The notes: generated by a model from the sequence alone, not told the origin. 64,000 nt of DNA from BP-191 sp035940575 (GCA_035940575.1 DASZER010000010.1:1-64000), one strand, 5' to 3'. Positions 43,325 to 51,708 are shown, numbered from the stretch's first letter. Numbers and translations: made by a program.

Positions 43325-44125
43325 GTGCGCCGTCTCCCTGTCGTGCTGCTGCTGCTCGCCGTCGCCTGCACCGACGCGAAGGACCCCGTGCCGACGCCGG
43401 ACCCGCAGGCGGACGCGCGGGCGCGCCTCGCGGTGCTCGCGCAGGCGACGGCCGACGGGTCGTACGACGCGACGTACCGCTTCGTGCAGCGGCCCTCGAA
43501 CGCCACCGGCACCATCCGCATCCGCCAGGTGCCGCCGGAGTACCGCATCGACGTGACGTCGAAGGGGACGGCGTCGTTCTTCGCGCTGAACCGCGGCGTC
43601 ATCTCCTGCGCGGTGAAGGGCAGGGCGACGTCGTGCTTCCTCGTCGCGAGGCCTGGCGAGGAGGTGCCGCCGCTGTTCGACCCGGGGGTGCAGCGGCTGT
43701 TCCGCGACGCCGTCGAGGAGCTGGCCCGCAACCCCAACGACTACCGCGTGACCGTCGTGGAGGCGACCCCGTCGGCTCCGGCCGGGACGACGGCCCCCAC
43801 CGGCGCGAGCGGGCCCTCGGGAGCGTCGGGGCCGTCGGGCGCGTCGGGCGCGTCGGGCGCCACCGGACCGGTGCCGTCAGGCACGTGCTTCGCGGTCGAG
43901 CGGGTGACGACGCTGGCGCCGTCGCCGGGCACGTCGGCGGCGGGGTTCGAGGACGGGACGTACTGCTTCGCGGAGCAGGGCGTCGCCACGCGCATCGAGG
44001 TCGAGTCGGGCGTGCTGGAGCTCGTCGCGCTCGGCGGCCAGCCCAACTCCACGTGGTTCTTCGTCCCCGCGAAGGTCCAGCAGCTCCCGGCCCTGTCGCC
44101 CACGCCCACGCCGGGGCGCACCTAG
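43325..44125 (+). CDS. Lipoprotein with collagen-like Gly-rich segment
   Basis: 266 residues, GTG start. Lipobox AVAC (Cys15). An outer LppX/LprG-like or DUF-type beta domain (DATYRFVQRPSNATGTIRI ... YRIDVTSKGTASFFALN) is followed at residues ~150-185 by repeated GPSGASGxSG triplets, like bacterial collagen-like stalks, and a second small domain with a Cys pair. Divergent from lysC by 37 bases. Probably a surface-exposed lipid-binding or sensing protein; function unproven. Confidence 0.65.
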   Translation: MRRLPVVLLLLAVACTDAKDPVPTPDPQADARARLAVLAQATADGSYDATYRFVQRPSNATGTIRIRQVPPEYRIDVTSKGTASFFALNRGVISCAVKGRATSCFLVARPGEEVPPLFDPGVQRLFRDAVEELARNPNDYRVTVVEATPSAPAGTTAPTGASGPSGASGPSGASGASGATGPVPSGTCFAVERVTTLAPSPGTSAAGFEDGTYCFAEQGVATRIEVESGVLELVALGGQPNSTWFFVPAKVQQLPALSPTPTPGRT

Positions 44126-44721
44126 ACGTCGAGGAGCCGCCGGCCCTCGAACGCCCTGCCGAGCGTGACCTCGTCGGCGTACTCCAGGTCGCCGCCGACC
44201 GGCAGCCCGCTCGCGAGGCGTGTCACGCGCAGCCCCATCGGCTTCACGAGCCGCGCGAGGTAGGTCGCGGTGGCCTCGCCCTCGAGGTTCGGGTCGGTGG
44301 CGAGGATCAGCTCCGTGACCGCGCCGTCGGCGAGGCGTTGCATCAGCTCGCGGATGCGCAGGTCGTCCGGGCCCACGCCCTCGATCGGGCTGATCGCGCC
44401 GCCGAGCACGTGGTAGCGGCCCTTGAACTCCCGCGTCTTCTCGATCGCGACGACGTCCTTGGGCTCCTCGACCACGCAGATGACCGTGAGGTCGCGGCGC
44501 GGGTCGCGGCAGATGCGGCACTCCTCGGCCTCGGCGACGTTGCCGCAGACCTTGCAGAAGCGGACCTTGTCCTTGACCTCGGTGAGCGCGGTGACGAGGC
44601 GCTTCACGTCCTCGGGGTCCTGCGCCAGCAGGTGGAACGCGATCCGCTGCGCGCCCTTCGGACCGACCCCGGGCAGCCGCCCGAGCTCGTCGATGAGGTC
44701 CTGGACCGGGCCCTCGTACAA
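44122..44721 (-). CDS. recR: Recombination protein RecR
   Basis: 199 residues. Helix-hairpin-helix LIDELGRLPGVGPKGAQRIAF (shown here by position ~7-27), a C4 zinc finger CKVCGNVAEAEECRIC, and a Toprim domain with ICVVEEPKDVVAIE and YHVLGGAISPIEGVGP. Acts with RecF/RecO in gap repair and RecA loading. Lies 6 bases downstream of ybaB, the standard order. Confidence 0.96.
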   Translation of the reverse strand: MYEGPVQDLIDELGRLPGVGPKGAQRIAFHLLAQDPEDVKRLVTALTEVKDKVRFCKVCGNVAEAEECRICRDPRRDLTVICVVEEPKDVVAIEKTREFKGRYHVLGGAISPIEGVGPDDLRIRELMQRLADGAVTELILATDPNLEGEATATYLARLVKPMGLRVTRLASGLPVGGDLEYADEVTLGRAFEGRRLLDV

Positions 44722-44726
44722 CGCCG

Positions 44727-45059
44727 CTAGCCCAGGCCCGGGATCATGCCGCCGAGGCCGCCGGTGACGGGGCCCATCTTCTCGGCCGCCATCTCCTGCG
44801 CCGCGCGGCTGCCGTCGCGGACCGCCGCGACGACGAGGTCGGTCAGCGTCTCGACGTCCTCGGGGTCCACGACGCTCGGGTCGATCGTGAGCGACTGGAG
44901 CTCGCCGGCGCCGGTCACGACGGCCTTCACGAGGCCGCCGCCCGCGCTGCCCTCGACGGTGGCGTTCGCCAGCTCCTCCTGCGCGGCCATCATCTGCTGC
45001 TGCATCTTCTGGGCCTGCTTCATGAGCTGCTGCATGTTCGGCGGGCCGCCGGGTCGCAT
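44727..45059 (-). CDS. YbaB/EbfC-family nucleoid-associated protein
   Basis: 110 residues from ATG 45059 with AAGGAG upstream. NMQQLMKQAQKMQQQMMAAQ (coiled-coil N-terminus), VTGAGELQSLTIDPSVV and the Gly/Met-rich tail GGLGGMIPGLG are typical. Usually follows dnaX directly; here about 1.2 kb of secreted-protein genes separates them. Confidence 0.93.
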   Translation of the reverse strand: MRPGGPPNMQQLMKQAQKMQQQMMAAQEELANATVEGSAGGGLVKAVVTGAGELQSLTIDPSVVDPEDVETLTDLVVAAVRDGSRAAQEMAAEKMGPVTGGLGGMIPGLG

Positions 45060-45165
45060 CGCGTTCTCCTTCGTCGTGGTGGGTGGAAGCGTACGCGGGC
45101 TGCGTACCCCGGGCCTCGCCGGACGACTACGTCGTGTCGTCGCCTCCCAGACCGTTGGAGCCCCC

Positions 45166-45516
45166 ATGCGCGCCCTCGCCCTCGCGGCCGCCCTCGCTGC
45201 GGCCACGCTCACCACTCCCGCGCACGCCGCGCCGATGACCGGCGAATGCAGGTACGCGCTCGCGACCGTGTCGTCGCCGTTCCCGACGATCGTCCTGACG
45301 GCGCACGCCGTCACGACGGCCCCCGCGCTCGAGGTCGGCATCTCGTGCTGGGTCAGCGACGGCGGCAGCGGCTACGCGAACGGCAGCAACCCCGGCGTCG
45401 CGGTCGTCGCGACCGGCACGGGCACGGTCTTCCGGCTCCCGTTCCGCGTGTGCGAGCAGCACTGGGCGCGGTACGTCGACGGCACCACGTACACCTCGCC
45501 GATCGCCTGCGTGTAG
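45166..45516 (+). CDS. Small secreted Cys protein of the CEQHWA family, copy 1
   Basis: 116 residues: signal peptide (LALAAALAAATLTTPAHA) and a mature domain with four Cys (GECRYAL ... VGISCWVSDGG ... FRVCEQHWARYVDGTTYTSPIACV). The motif CEQHWAxxxxGxxYTSPxxC is shared with the gene at 45930. GGAG SD. First of three same-strand genes placed between ybaB and dnaX. No named family; an extracellular disulfide-stabilised domain is predicted. Confidence 0.7.
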   Translation: MRALALAAALAAATLTTPAHAAPMTGECRYALATVSSPFPTIVLTAHAVTTAPALEVGISCWVSDGGSGYANGSNPGVAVVATGTGTVFRLPFRVCEQHWARYVDGTTYTSPIACV

Positions 45517-45556
45517 GGCGCCACCACCCGACCGTCCCCTCGTCCCTGGAGCCGTC

Positions 45557-45913
45557 ATGCCCCTCCCGCTCGTCGCCTCCGTGCTCGCGTCGTCGCTCGT
45601 CCTGCCGCCCACCGTGGGCGTGACGGTCAACTGCACGCCGGCGTTCACGACGAACACCGCGCCGTACGACCTCACGCTCACCGCCGAGGCGGTCCTGCCG
45701 CCCGACGCCGTCGCGGGCGGATTCACGTGCTCGTTCCAGTCGTACGACGGGCCGAAGCTCGTCGCGACGGCGTCGGGCAGCGCCCCGGTCCTGGTCGCCG
45801 CCACCTCGGGGACGGTGCCCACCCGGCAGGGCCTGCTCTGCGTCTCGCCCTGGTACCGCACCGCGACCACGCCGGACGGCACGTACATCACGAGCTCCCA
45901 GCAGTGCTCCTGA
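45557..45913 (+). CDS. Small secreted Cys protein, divergent member
   Basis: 118 residues: signal peptide (LPLVASVLASSLVLPPTVG) and a beta-rich mature domain with four Cys (VTVNCTPAF ... GGFTCSFQSYDG ... GLLCVSPWYRT ... SSQQCS). It shares size, Cys count and the aromatic-Tyr/ending-Cys layout with its neighbours, but lacks CEQHWA. Probably a distant paralogue. Confidence 0.6.
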   Translation: MPLPLVASVLASSLVLPPTVGVTVNCTPAFTTNTAPYDLTLTAEAVLPPDAVAGGFTCSFQSYDGPKLVATASGSAPVLVAATSGTVPTRQGLLCVSPWYRTATTPDGTYITSSQQCS

Positions 45914-45929
45914 ACCCGGAAGGGAACCC

Positions 45930-46286
45930 ATGCGCCTCGCACTCGCCGCCGCCCTCGCCTCGGCCGCGCTCGTCACTCCCGCGCACGCCGCCGCCGAGCC
46001 CGTCCAGGGCGGCTGCACCTACGTACGCGGCGTGACGGGGGTGGCCGGCAGCGGGATCCAGTACACGCTCGTCGGCTACGCCGTCTCGTCCACGCCCGCG
46101 TACGCCACCGGCGTGTCGTGCTGGTTCAACGGCTACGGCCCCGGCCTCGACACGGGCGTGCCCGGGATGGTCGCGGTGGGCGAGTGGAGCCAGTCGCTCC
46201 CCACCTTCGTGGTCACCCTGTGCGAGCAGCACTGGGCGCTGCTCGTGGGCGGCGGGTCGTACACGTCGCCCGTGCACTGCGGCTAG
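45930..46286 (+). CDS. Small secreted Cys protein of the CEQHWA family, copy 2
   Basis: 118 residues: signal peptide (LALAAALASAALVTPAHA) and mature domain GGCTYVRG ... TGVSCWFNGYG ... VVTLCEQHWALLVGGGSYTSPVHCG. It aligns well with copy 1 across all four Cys, including CEQHWA and YTSP. The stop overlaps the convergent dnaX stop region by 4 bases. GGAA SD upstream. Confidence 0.7.
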   Translation: MRLALAAALASAALVTPAHAAAEPVQGGCTYVRGVTGVAGSGIQYTLVGYAVSSTPAYATGVSCWFNGYGPGLDTGVPGMVAVGEWSQSLPTFVVTLCEQHWALLVGGGSYTSPVHCG

Positions 46287-48076
46287 TCGGGCTCCGCCTG
46301 GCTGATCACGGTCGCGCCGAGGCCGCTGCGCAGCAACGCCATCGCGGGGTCCTCCCCCGTCGGCGTCGCGCGCGGCGGCTCGGGGGCGTCGTCCTCGGCG
46401 GGCTCGTCGCGCGGGTCGTACTCGTACGCGGGCGCCGCCGGCGCCGGGTCCTGGCGCGACGGTGCGTCGGCCTCGCCGCCGCCGATGTCGACGCGCACCG
46501 TCCAGTCGACGCCGAGCACCTCGGTGAGGGCGGCGCGGAGGACGTCGGGGTTCGGGCTCTTCTCGAACTGCCTCGCCAGTGGCGAGTGCTGGAAGCGCAA
46601 CGTCAGCTCGCGCCCGTTGAGCGCCGTCACCTGCGCGCTGTCGAGGAGGGCGCGGGTCGCCTTCTTCTTGCCGCTGACGGCGAGGAGGACCTGCTCCCAG
46701 GCGCGGCGTACGGCGGCCGCGTCGAGGCCGCCGGGGGGCGCCTCCGGCGCGGGCGGGGCCTCCTCGCGCACGGGCGGCGCCTCGCGCACGGGTGCCTCGT
46801 CGCGGACCGCCGGCGCCTCCTCGCGGACCGGTGCCTCCTCGCGTACGGGCGGCTCCACCGGGGCGGGCGGGACCGGCGCGGCCACGGTCGCAGGGCGCGG
46901 CGCGGCGGGCGCCCCTCCGGCGATGTCGAGGCGGCGTTCGAGGCGGTCCAGGCGGGCCAGCGCCGACGCCTCGTCGGCACCCGCGCCCGGCAGCAGCACG
47001 CGGGCGCAGATCAGCTCGAGGACGAGCTTCGGCGACGTCGTGCCGCGCATCTCGGTCAGGCCGGCGTAGACGAGGTCGGCGGCCCGCGACAGCTCGGCGG
47101 GCCCGAACAGCGTCGCCTGGTGCCGCAGCCGCGGCAGCTCGTCCGGCGGCACGTCGACGAGCTCACGCTCGGCCGCGTCGGGCGCGCGCTGGAGCACGAT
47201 CAGGTCGCGCAGCCGGTCGAGCAGGTCGGAGGCGAACCGCCGCGGGTCGTGCCCGGCCTCGACCACGCGGTTGACGGTGTCGAACACCGCCGCGCCGTCC
47301 CCCGCCGCGAAGCCGTCCACGACCTCGTCGAGCAACGCCGCGTCGGTCACCCCGAGCAGGGACGCCGCGAGCCGGTACGTCACGCCGTCCGATCCCGACC
47401 CGGCGATGAGCTGGTCGAGGACCGACAGCGCGTCGCGGGCAGAGCCGCCGCCCGCGCGCACGACGAGCGGCACCGCGCGCGGGTCGATCGCCACGCCCTC
47501 GGCCGCGCAGATCTGCTGGAGCAACGTCGTCATGGCACGGGCGGGCAGGAGGCGGAACGGGTAGTGGTGCGTACGCGACTTGATCGTCCCGATCACGGCC
47601 TGCGGCTCGGTCGTCGCGAACACGAACTTCAGGAACTCCGGCGGCTCCTCGACCACCTTGAGCAGGGCGTTGAACCCGGCGGAGGAGACCATGTGGGCCT
47701 CGTCCACGATGTAGACCTTGTAGCGCGCCGACACCGGCGAGAAGAACGCCCGCTCGCGCAGGTCGCGCGCGTCGTCGACGCCGCCGTGCGACGCGGCGTC
47801 GATCTCGACGACGTCGAGCGAGGTGCCCTCGGTGATCGCGACGCACTGGGCGCACGTCCCGCACGGCTCGGGCGTGGGGCCGGACTCGCAGTTGAGGGAG
47901 CGGGCGAGGATGCGCGCGGAGGACGTCTTGCCGCAGCCGCGCGGGCCGGAGAACAGGTACGCGTGGTGCAGCCGCCCCGACGTGAGCGCCTGGCGCAGCG
48001 CGTCGGTGACGTGCTCCTGGCCGACGAGGTCGGCGAAGGTCGACGGCCGGTAGCGGCGGTACAGGGCGAGAGTCAA
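46283..48076 (-). CDS. dnaX: DNA polymerase III gamma/tau subunit
   Basis: 597 residues. LYRRYRPSTFADLVGQEHV, Walker A FSGPRGCGKTSSARIL, zinc module CESGPTPEPCGTCAQC, Walker B VYIVDEAHMVS, and the sensor 2 region. An Ala/Pro/Glu-rich linker with repeated VREEAP units (residues ~400-450) precedes a C-terminal tau domain. Clamp-loader ATPase. The small SRP RNA gene lies just upstream on the same strand, as in most bacteria. Confidence 0.96.
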   Translation of the reverse strand: MTLALYRRYRPSTFADLVGQEHVTDALRQALTSGRLHHAYLFSGPRGCGKTSSARILARSLNCESGPTPEPCGTCAQCVAITEGTSLDVVEIDAASHGGVDDARDLRERAFFSPVSARYKVYIVDEAHMVSSAGFNALLKVVEEPPEFLKFVFATTEPQAVIGTIKSRTHHYPFRLLPARAMTTLLQQICAAEGVAIDPRAVPLVVRAGGGSARDALSVLDQLIAGSGSDGVTYRLAASLLGVTDAALLDEVVDGFAAGDGAAVFDTVNRVVEAGHDPRRFASDLLDRLRDLIVLQRAPDAAERELVDVPPDELPRLRHQATLFGPAELSRAADLVYAGLTEMRGTTSPKLVLELICARVLLPGAGADEASALARLDRLERRLDIAGGAPAAPRPATVAAPVPPAPVEPPVREEAPVREEAPAVRDEAPVREAPPVREEAPPAPEAPPGGLDAAAVRRAWEQVLLAVSGKKKATRALLDSAQVTALNGRELTLRFQHSPLARQFEKSPNPDVLRAALTEVLGVDWTVRVDIGGGEADAPSRQDPAPAAPAYEYDPRDEPAEDDAPEPPRATPTGEDPAMALLRSGLGATVISQAEPD

Positions 48077-48102
48077 CGCAGGACGTCCCAGACGGTTCGG
48101 AG

Positions 48103-48192
48103 GGACCCCCCGCGCACCCGCCAGAGCCCGCTTACCCTTGCTGCCTTCCGGCCCTGGGGGAGTTCACGGGATGAGCGCCGCGCGGGGGGCTG
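48103..48192 (-). ncRNA. ffs: Signal recognition particle RNA, small bacterial type
   Basis: On the minus strand the universal core CCAGGGCCGGAAGGCAGCAA is present, followed by GGGTAAGCGGG. The ends pair as GCCCCCCGCG (5', near 48190) with CGCGGGGGGT (3', near 48104). Size is about 90 bases, a single hairpin with the symmetric GGAAG/AGCA loops. Binds Ffh for co-translational membrane targeting. End positions are good to a few bases. Confidence 0.9.
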
Positions 48193-48198
48193 AGGGCG

Positions 48199-48228
48199 AG
48201 TCTACGTGCCCGCGAAAAAAGTTCGAGA
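48199..48228 (-). promoter_or_regulatory. Promoter of the SRP RNA
   Basis: On the minus strand TAGACT (48199-48204) is a good -10. It stands 7-8 bases before the expected SRP RNA 5' end near 48190. About 17 bases upstream lies TCGAAC-like sequence next to a T6 run, a weak -35. Consistent with a dedicated start for the RNA. Confidence 0.5.
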
Positions 48229-48244
48229 AGTTCTGCGTGTGTGC

Positions 48245-48383
48245 GGGGGGCTCGAGCGACTACCGGGTGGAGCCGCCCTCACGGCTCCGGTCCGCGTAGC
48301 CCCCCATGCTCCCGCGGGCCATAGACCGCACGTCCCCCTCAGGTCGCAGCCCCGGTTCGGCACTCGTGCCCGACCGGGGCTGC
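48245..48383. other. Structured non-coding interval between the SRP RNA and the sigma factor gene
   Basis: The 48205-48479 gap carries no credible ORF but has strong structure. GGGGGGCT (48245-48252) pairs with AGCCCCCC (48298-48305) and encloses GGAGCCG/CGGCTCC (48269-48288). A separate long stem GCAGCCCCGG/CCGGGGCTGC (48346-48355 / 48374-48383) has an inner near-complementary TCGGCA/TGCCCGA. The last stem could terminate the sigma factor transcript (minus) or end a plus-strand RNA. Which strand is used cannot be decided from sequence. Confidence 0.45.
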
Positions 48384-48479
48384 GGCTTGTGCTTCGTTCC
48401 GGGTCGAGCGGGAGAGGACCACGTGGCCGCACGCGTCACCGGTGCGTGGTACCAGCGTTGAGGTCTACGGGACCACCCG

Positions 48480-49385
48480 TCAGCAGCCGACGTCCCTGCC
48501 GACGACCTTGATGCGCTCGACGCAGTACACGAGGAACGGGACGGCCTCCTGGGGCCCCCGCTCCTCCCACCGGGCGCTGACGACCGCCGCGGAGGTAGGA
48601 ACCCTGGCAACCTCGTGCCGCTTCGTGGCCGGTGTACGCACCGGGGCCGTGACGCGCCGCGACGTCGCGGTGCGCGAGACGGGACCCGTGGTACGCCTGC
48701 GCACGACAACCGGCTTGGCCTCGTCCGGAGAGGTGCTGGTGACCTCGCTCACCAACGGCGTCGCGACCTCGCGCGCCGGCGCGTCCGGCATCGCCGGGGT
48801 GAGGAACGCCGGCGCGACGACCGCCACGCTCGCCACGAGCGCGACCGACGACGCGGCCGTGGGCTTGCGGACCGACCGCAGGACCGCCATCGCGAACGCC
48901 GGCAGCGCGACCCGCGCGGCGCGCAGCGTCAGCCGCGCCCTGTGCAGGTGGCTCTCGGCGGAGCGGCGGGTCATCGCGAGCCGGTGCGCGGCGTCGTTGA
49001 CGGAGCCCCCGTCGGCGACCACGCGCAGCACGGCACGCGCGGGGGCGGTCAGCAGGGTGTCGGCCTGCGCCGACAGCCAGCGCGCCTCGGCCTCGTCGGC
49101 CACCCGCTCGGCCGGGTCCGGGTCGCTCACGTCGCAGCGGGAGGCGAGCTTGAGGAGCTGCCTGCGGTTGCGGACGCGGCGGCGCAGCACGTCCATGGCG
49201 CGCCGCTTCGCGATCGCGACGAGCCACGCCTCGACGTTCTCGACGTCGTCGACGCCCTCGGAGAACGCCTGGAGGAGCGCCTCCGAGGCGCAGTCCTCCG
49301 CGTCCTCCCGCGAGCCGAGCACGCGTTCGCAGACGCGAACCATCGCTCCCCACGCGGCGAACAGCTCCGGGCCGTCAGGCTCCAC
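48480..49385 (-). CDS. ECF-like RNA polymerase sigma factor with C-terminal membrane segment
   Basis: 301 residues from GTG 49385, chosen for its GGGAGG SD; GTG 49400 adds 5. Region 2: VLGSREDAEDCASEALLQAF ... VEAWLVAIAKRRAMDVLRRR. Region 4: LLTAPARAVLRVVADGGSVN, LAMTRRSAESHLHRARLTL. After residue ~165 an unusual tail follows: one hydrophobic helix (SSVALVASVAVVAPAFL, ~180-196) and about 100 residues rich in Thr/Arg/Val with two Cys. The tail suggests membrane tethering with an outward domain. Divergent from a small secreted protein gene that may be its target. Confidence 0.8.
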   Translation of the reverse strand: MEPDGPELFAAWGAMVRVCERVLGSREDAEDCASEALLQAFSEGVDDVENVEAWLVAIAKRRAMDVLRRRVRNRRQLLKLASRCDVSDPDPAERVADEAEARWLSAQADTLLTAPARAVLRVVADGGSVNDAAHRLAMTRRSAESHLHRARLTLRAARVALPAFAMAVLRSVRKPTAASSVALVASVAVVAPAFLTPAMPDAPAREVATPLVSEVTSTSPDEAKPVVVRRRTTGPVSRTATSRRVTAPVRTPATKRHEVARVPTSAAVVSARWEERGPQEAVPFLVYCVERIKVVGRDVGC

Positions 49386-49403
49386 AGGTCCTCCCGTCAC
49401 GCT

Positions 49404-49490
49404 GCTGGGCAGAGCGCGCGACCGGGACTGATTCGACCGCTTCGCCCGGATTCCTGCTTCCGGGTCCTGCCCAGCCGCACCGAACGTTCG
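49404..49490. promoter_or_regulatory. Divergent regulatory region with inverted repeats
   Basis: Between the sigma factor and the secreted gene at 49511, GCTGGGCAG (49404-49412) and CTGCCCAGC (49467-49475) form a 9-base inverted repeat 54 bases apart. CGAACGTTCG (49481-49490) is a perfect palindrome 20 bases before the ATG. Promoters for both genes must lie here. Possible autoregulation sites; no consensus is assigned. Confidence 0.35.
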
Positions 49491-49510
49491 ACGATCACGA
49501 AGGAGTACCC

Positions 49511-49732
49511 ATGCTGCGCCGTCTGGTCCTCGCCCCCGCGGTGGCGTTCCTCGCCATCGGGACCGCCGTCACCCCCGCCGACGCGGGCCGGCTGCTCTGC
49601 GTCTCGGTGGCGCTCACGGAGCAGTTCGACCTGCCGAACTGGGTCCCCGGGCCGCCCGAGAACGTCTGCGTCCCCGTGCTGGTCGACCCGCCCGCGCCCG
49701 TCCCGGCGGTCGACCTCCCGCCGATCGGCTGA
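49511..49732 (+). CDS. Small secreted protein beside the sigma factor
   Basis: 73 residues: signal peptide (VLAPAVAFLAIGTAVTPADA) and a 48-residue mature part with two Cys (GRLLCVSVALTEQFDLPNW ... ENVCVPVLVDPPAP) and a Pro-rich end. AAGGAGT SD. Its SD and spacing resemble those of the peptides at 51550. No family is recognised. It could be a secreted factor controlled by the adjacent sigma factor. Confidence 0.6.
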   Translation: MLRRLVLAPAVAFLAIGTAVTPADAGRLLCVSVALTEQFDLPNWVPGPPENVCVPVLVDPPAPVPAVDLPPIG

Positions 49733-49771
49733 CGCGCGCGAGCCGCGCCGGGGCGGGCTATCCTTCCCGGC

Positions 49772-49860
49772 GGAGGATTCGCCTAGTTGGCCTAGGGCGC
49801 ACGCTTGGAAAGCGTGTTGGGGGCAACCCCTCGCGAGTTCGAATCTCGCATCCTCCGCCA
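49772..49860 (+). tRNA. tRNA-Ser (GGA)
   Basis: Class II tRNA with acceptor GGAGGAT/ATCCTCC, anticodon stem ACGCT/AGCGT around TGGAAA (anticodon GGA), a long variable arm (GTTGGGGGCAACCCC region) and T-arm GCGAGTTCGAATCTCGC. CCA is encoded at 49858-49860. Confidence 0.96.
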
Positions 49861-49898
49861 CGGAAGGTCGCCGCGCCCCGCGCGGCGAAGGTCTCGGC

Positions 49899-51470
49899 AT
49901 GCGACCCGCCACGTTCCGGCTGCGCCTCCTGGCGTGCGCGGCCGCGCTGACGTTGACTCCCCTGGTGGCCGACGCGCACTCGACGCCGCCGCGCCCCGCG
50001 TGCACCTCGACCGCGGGCGGGGTCGACCTCCAGAGGGGCACGATCCTCGACCTCCAGCGCGCGATGGCCGCGCGGAGGCTGACGAGCGAGCAGCTCGTGA
50101 CGGCGTACGTCTCCCGGATCGCCACGTGGGATGCCTCGGCCGAGCTGAACAGCATCAGGGCGCTCAACCCGAACGCCGTCCGCGAGGCGCGGGCGCTCGA
50201 CGCCGAGCGCCGTCGCGGGCGGGTGCGGGGGCCGTTGCACGGCATCCCCGTCCTGCTCAAGGACAACGTCGGCACCCGCGGCCTCGCGACGACCGCGGGC
50301 TCCATCGCGCTCGCCGACAACGTCCCCGCCGAGGACGCCACGATCGTCGCGAGGCTGCGCGCGGCAGGCGCGGTCGTCCTGGGCAAGACGAACCTCTCGG
50401 AGTTCGCCAACTGGGTCGACCTGTCGATGCCGAATGGCTACTCCTCGCTCGGCGGCCAGGTCGTCAACGCGTACAACGGCGGCGACCCGAGCGGGTCGAG
50501 CAGCGGCTCGGGCGTCGCGGGGTCGATGGCGTTCGCCGCGGCGACGATCGGCACCGAGACGTCCGGCTCGATCCTGTCGCCGAGCGACGTCAACGGCCTC
50601 GTCGGCGTCAAGCCCACGCTGGGCCTGACGAGCAGGTACGGGATCGTCCCGCTGGCGCCGTCGTTCGACGTGCCGGGCCCGATGGTCCGCACCGTCACCG
50701 ACGCCGCCGCGATGCTCACCGCGATCGCGGGCCCCGACCCCAAGGACGCGGCGACGGCCGAGGCGCAGGTGCCGAAGGGCGGCTACCTGCCGCTGCTGCG
50801 CAAGGACGCGTTGAAGGGCGTACGCCTCGGCGTCCCCTCCGCGGACAACCGCCCCGGCGGCGAGCGCGGCGAGGTGTTCGAGCGCGCGATCGCCGACCTG
50901 AAGAAGGCCGGCGCGACGGTGGTCGAGACCGACCACCTCGGCACCACCGCGCTCGCCTCGCTGTCGGAGCTCGGGCTCATCCCGAACGAGTTCAAGTGGA
51001 GCCTCAACGCCTACCTCGCGACGGCCAACCGGCGCGTCACGACCCGCACGCTGTCCGCGATCGTCGAGTACAACAAGGCGCACCCGGACAAGGTGAAGTA
51101 CGGCCAGCGGCTGCTCGAGGCGTCCGACGCGACGCCGGGCCTGGAGGCGCTCGCGACCGCGTCGGCCCTGCCGGTGCGTACGCAGGCGCAGGCGGCGATC
51201 GACTCCGCGCTCGCCGCCGACGACCTCGACGCGGTCCTCGAGCTCGGCCCCGGCAACGCCAACGTCGGCGCGGCCGCCGGGTACCCGACCGTGATCGTGC
51301 CCGCGGGCGTCACGGGCGACGGCACGGCGCCGGTGGGACTCGCGTTCACCGGCACGGCGTACGCCGAGCCGAGGCTGCTCGCGTACGCCTACGCGTACGA
51401 GCAGGTCTCGCACCGGCGCGTCCCGCCGACGTACGTCAACGCCGACCTGCGCCGCGGCTCCTGCCGCTGA
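49899..51470 (+). CDS. Secreted amidase (amidase signature family)
   Basis: 523 residues with a signal peptide (LACAAALTLTPLVADA). AS-family catalytic triad: Lys in IPVLLKDNVGT, and cis-Ser/Ser in GGDPSGSSSGSGVAGSMAFA, with GTETSGSILSPSDVNGLVGV. C-terminal PTVIVPAGVTGDGTAPVGLAF is typical. Hydrolyses amide bonds outside the cell; the substrate could be peptide, aryl amide or peptidoglycan-derived. The gene starts about 40 bases after tRNA-Ser and is followed by two small secreted peptides. Confidence 0.88.
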   Translation: MRPATFRLRLLACAAALTLTPLVADAHSTPPRPACTSTAGGVDLQRGTILDLQRAMAARRLTSEQLVTAYVSRIATWDASAELNSIRALNPNAVREARALDAERRRGRVRGPLHGIPVLLKDNVGTRGLATTAGSIALADNVPAEDATIVARLRAAGAVVLGKTNLSEFANWVDLSMPNGYSSLGGQVVNAYNGGDPSGSSSGSGVAGSMAFAAATIGTETSGSILSPSDVNGLVGVKPTLGLTSRYGIVPLAPSFDVPGPMVRTVTDAAAMLTAIAGPDPKDAATAEAQVPKGGYLPLLRKDALKGVRLGVPSADNRPGGERGEVFERAIADLKKAGATVVETDHLGTTALASLSELGLIPNEFKWSLNAYLATANRRVTTRTLSAIVEYNKAHPDKVKYGQRLLEASDATPGLEALATASALPVRTQAQAAIDSALAADDLDAVLELGPGNANVGAAAGYPTVIVPAGVTGDGTAPVGLAFTGTAYAEPRLLAYAYAYEQVSHRRVPPTYVNADLRRGSCR

Positions 51471-51549
51471 CGCAGGACCGCGCGCCCGCGCGGCGAACTC
51501 TCGCGGCACCCGGCGCCTCCCCCTCGGCGCCACCGTCCGAAGGAGTCCC

Positions 51550-51708
51550 ATGCGCGCACGCCTGCTTCTCGGTGCCGCCGCCGTCGCCCTCTCCCTCGCC
51601 CCGGCCGCCTCGGCGACCCACTCCTGCGCGCAGGGGCTCGAGACGCTCTGCGACGTCCAGCACCTCGTGCAGAACCTCACCTGCAACCCGAAGCTCAACC
51701 CCTGCTGA
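51550..51708 (+). CDS. Small secreted Cys-rich peptide 1
   Basis: 52 residues: signal peptide (LLLGAAAVALSLAPAASA) and a mature peptide of about 30 residues with four Cys (THSCAQGLETLCDVQ ... LTCNPKLNPC). AAGGAGT SD. The mature N-terminus ATHSC matches ATHAC of the next gene, so the two are diverged duplicates. Disulfide-linked secreted peptide predicted; role unknown. Confidence 0.65.
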   Translation: MRARLLLGAAAVALSLAPAASATHSCAQGLETLCDVQHLVQNLTCNPKLNPC

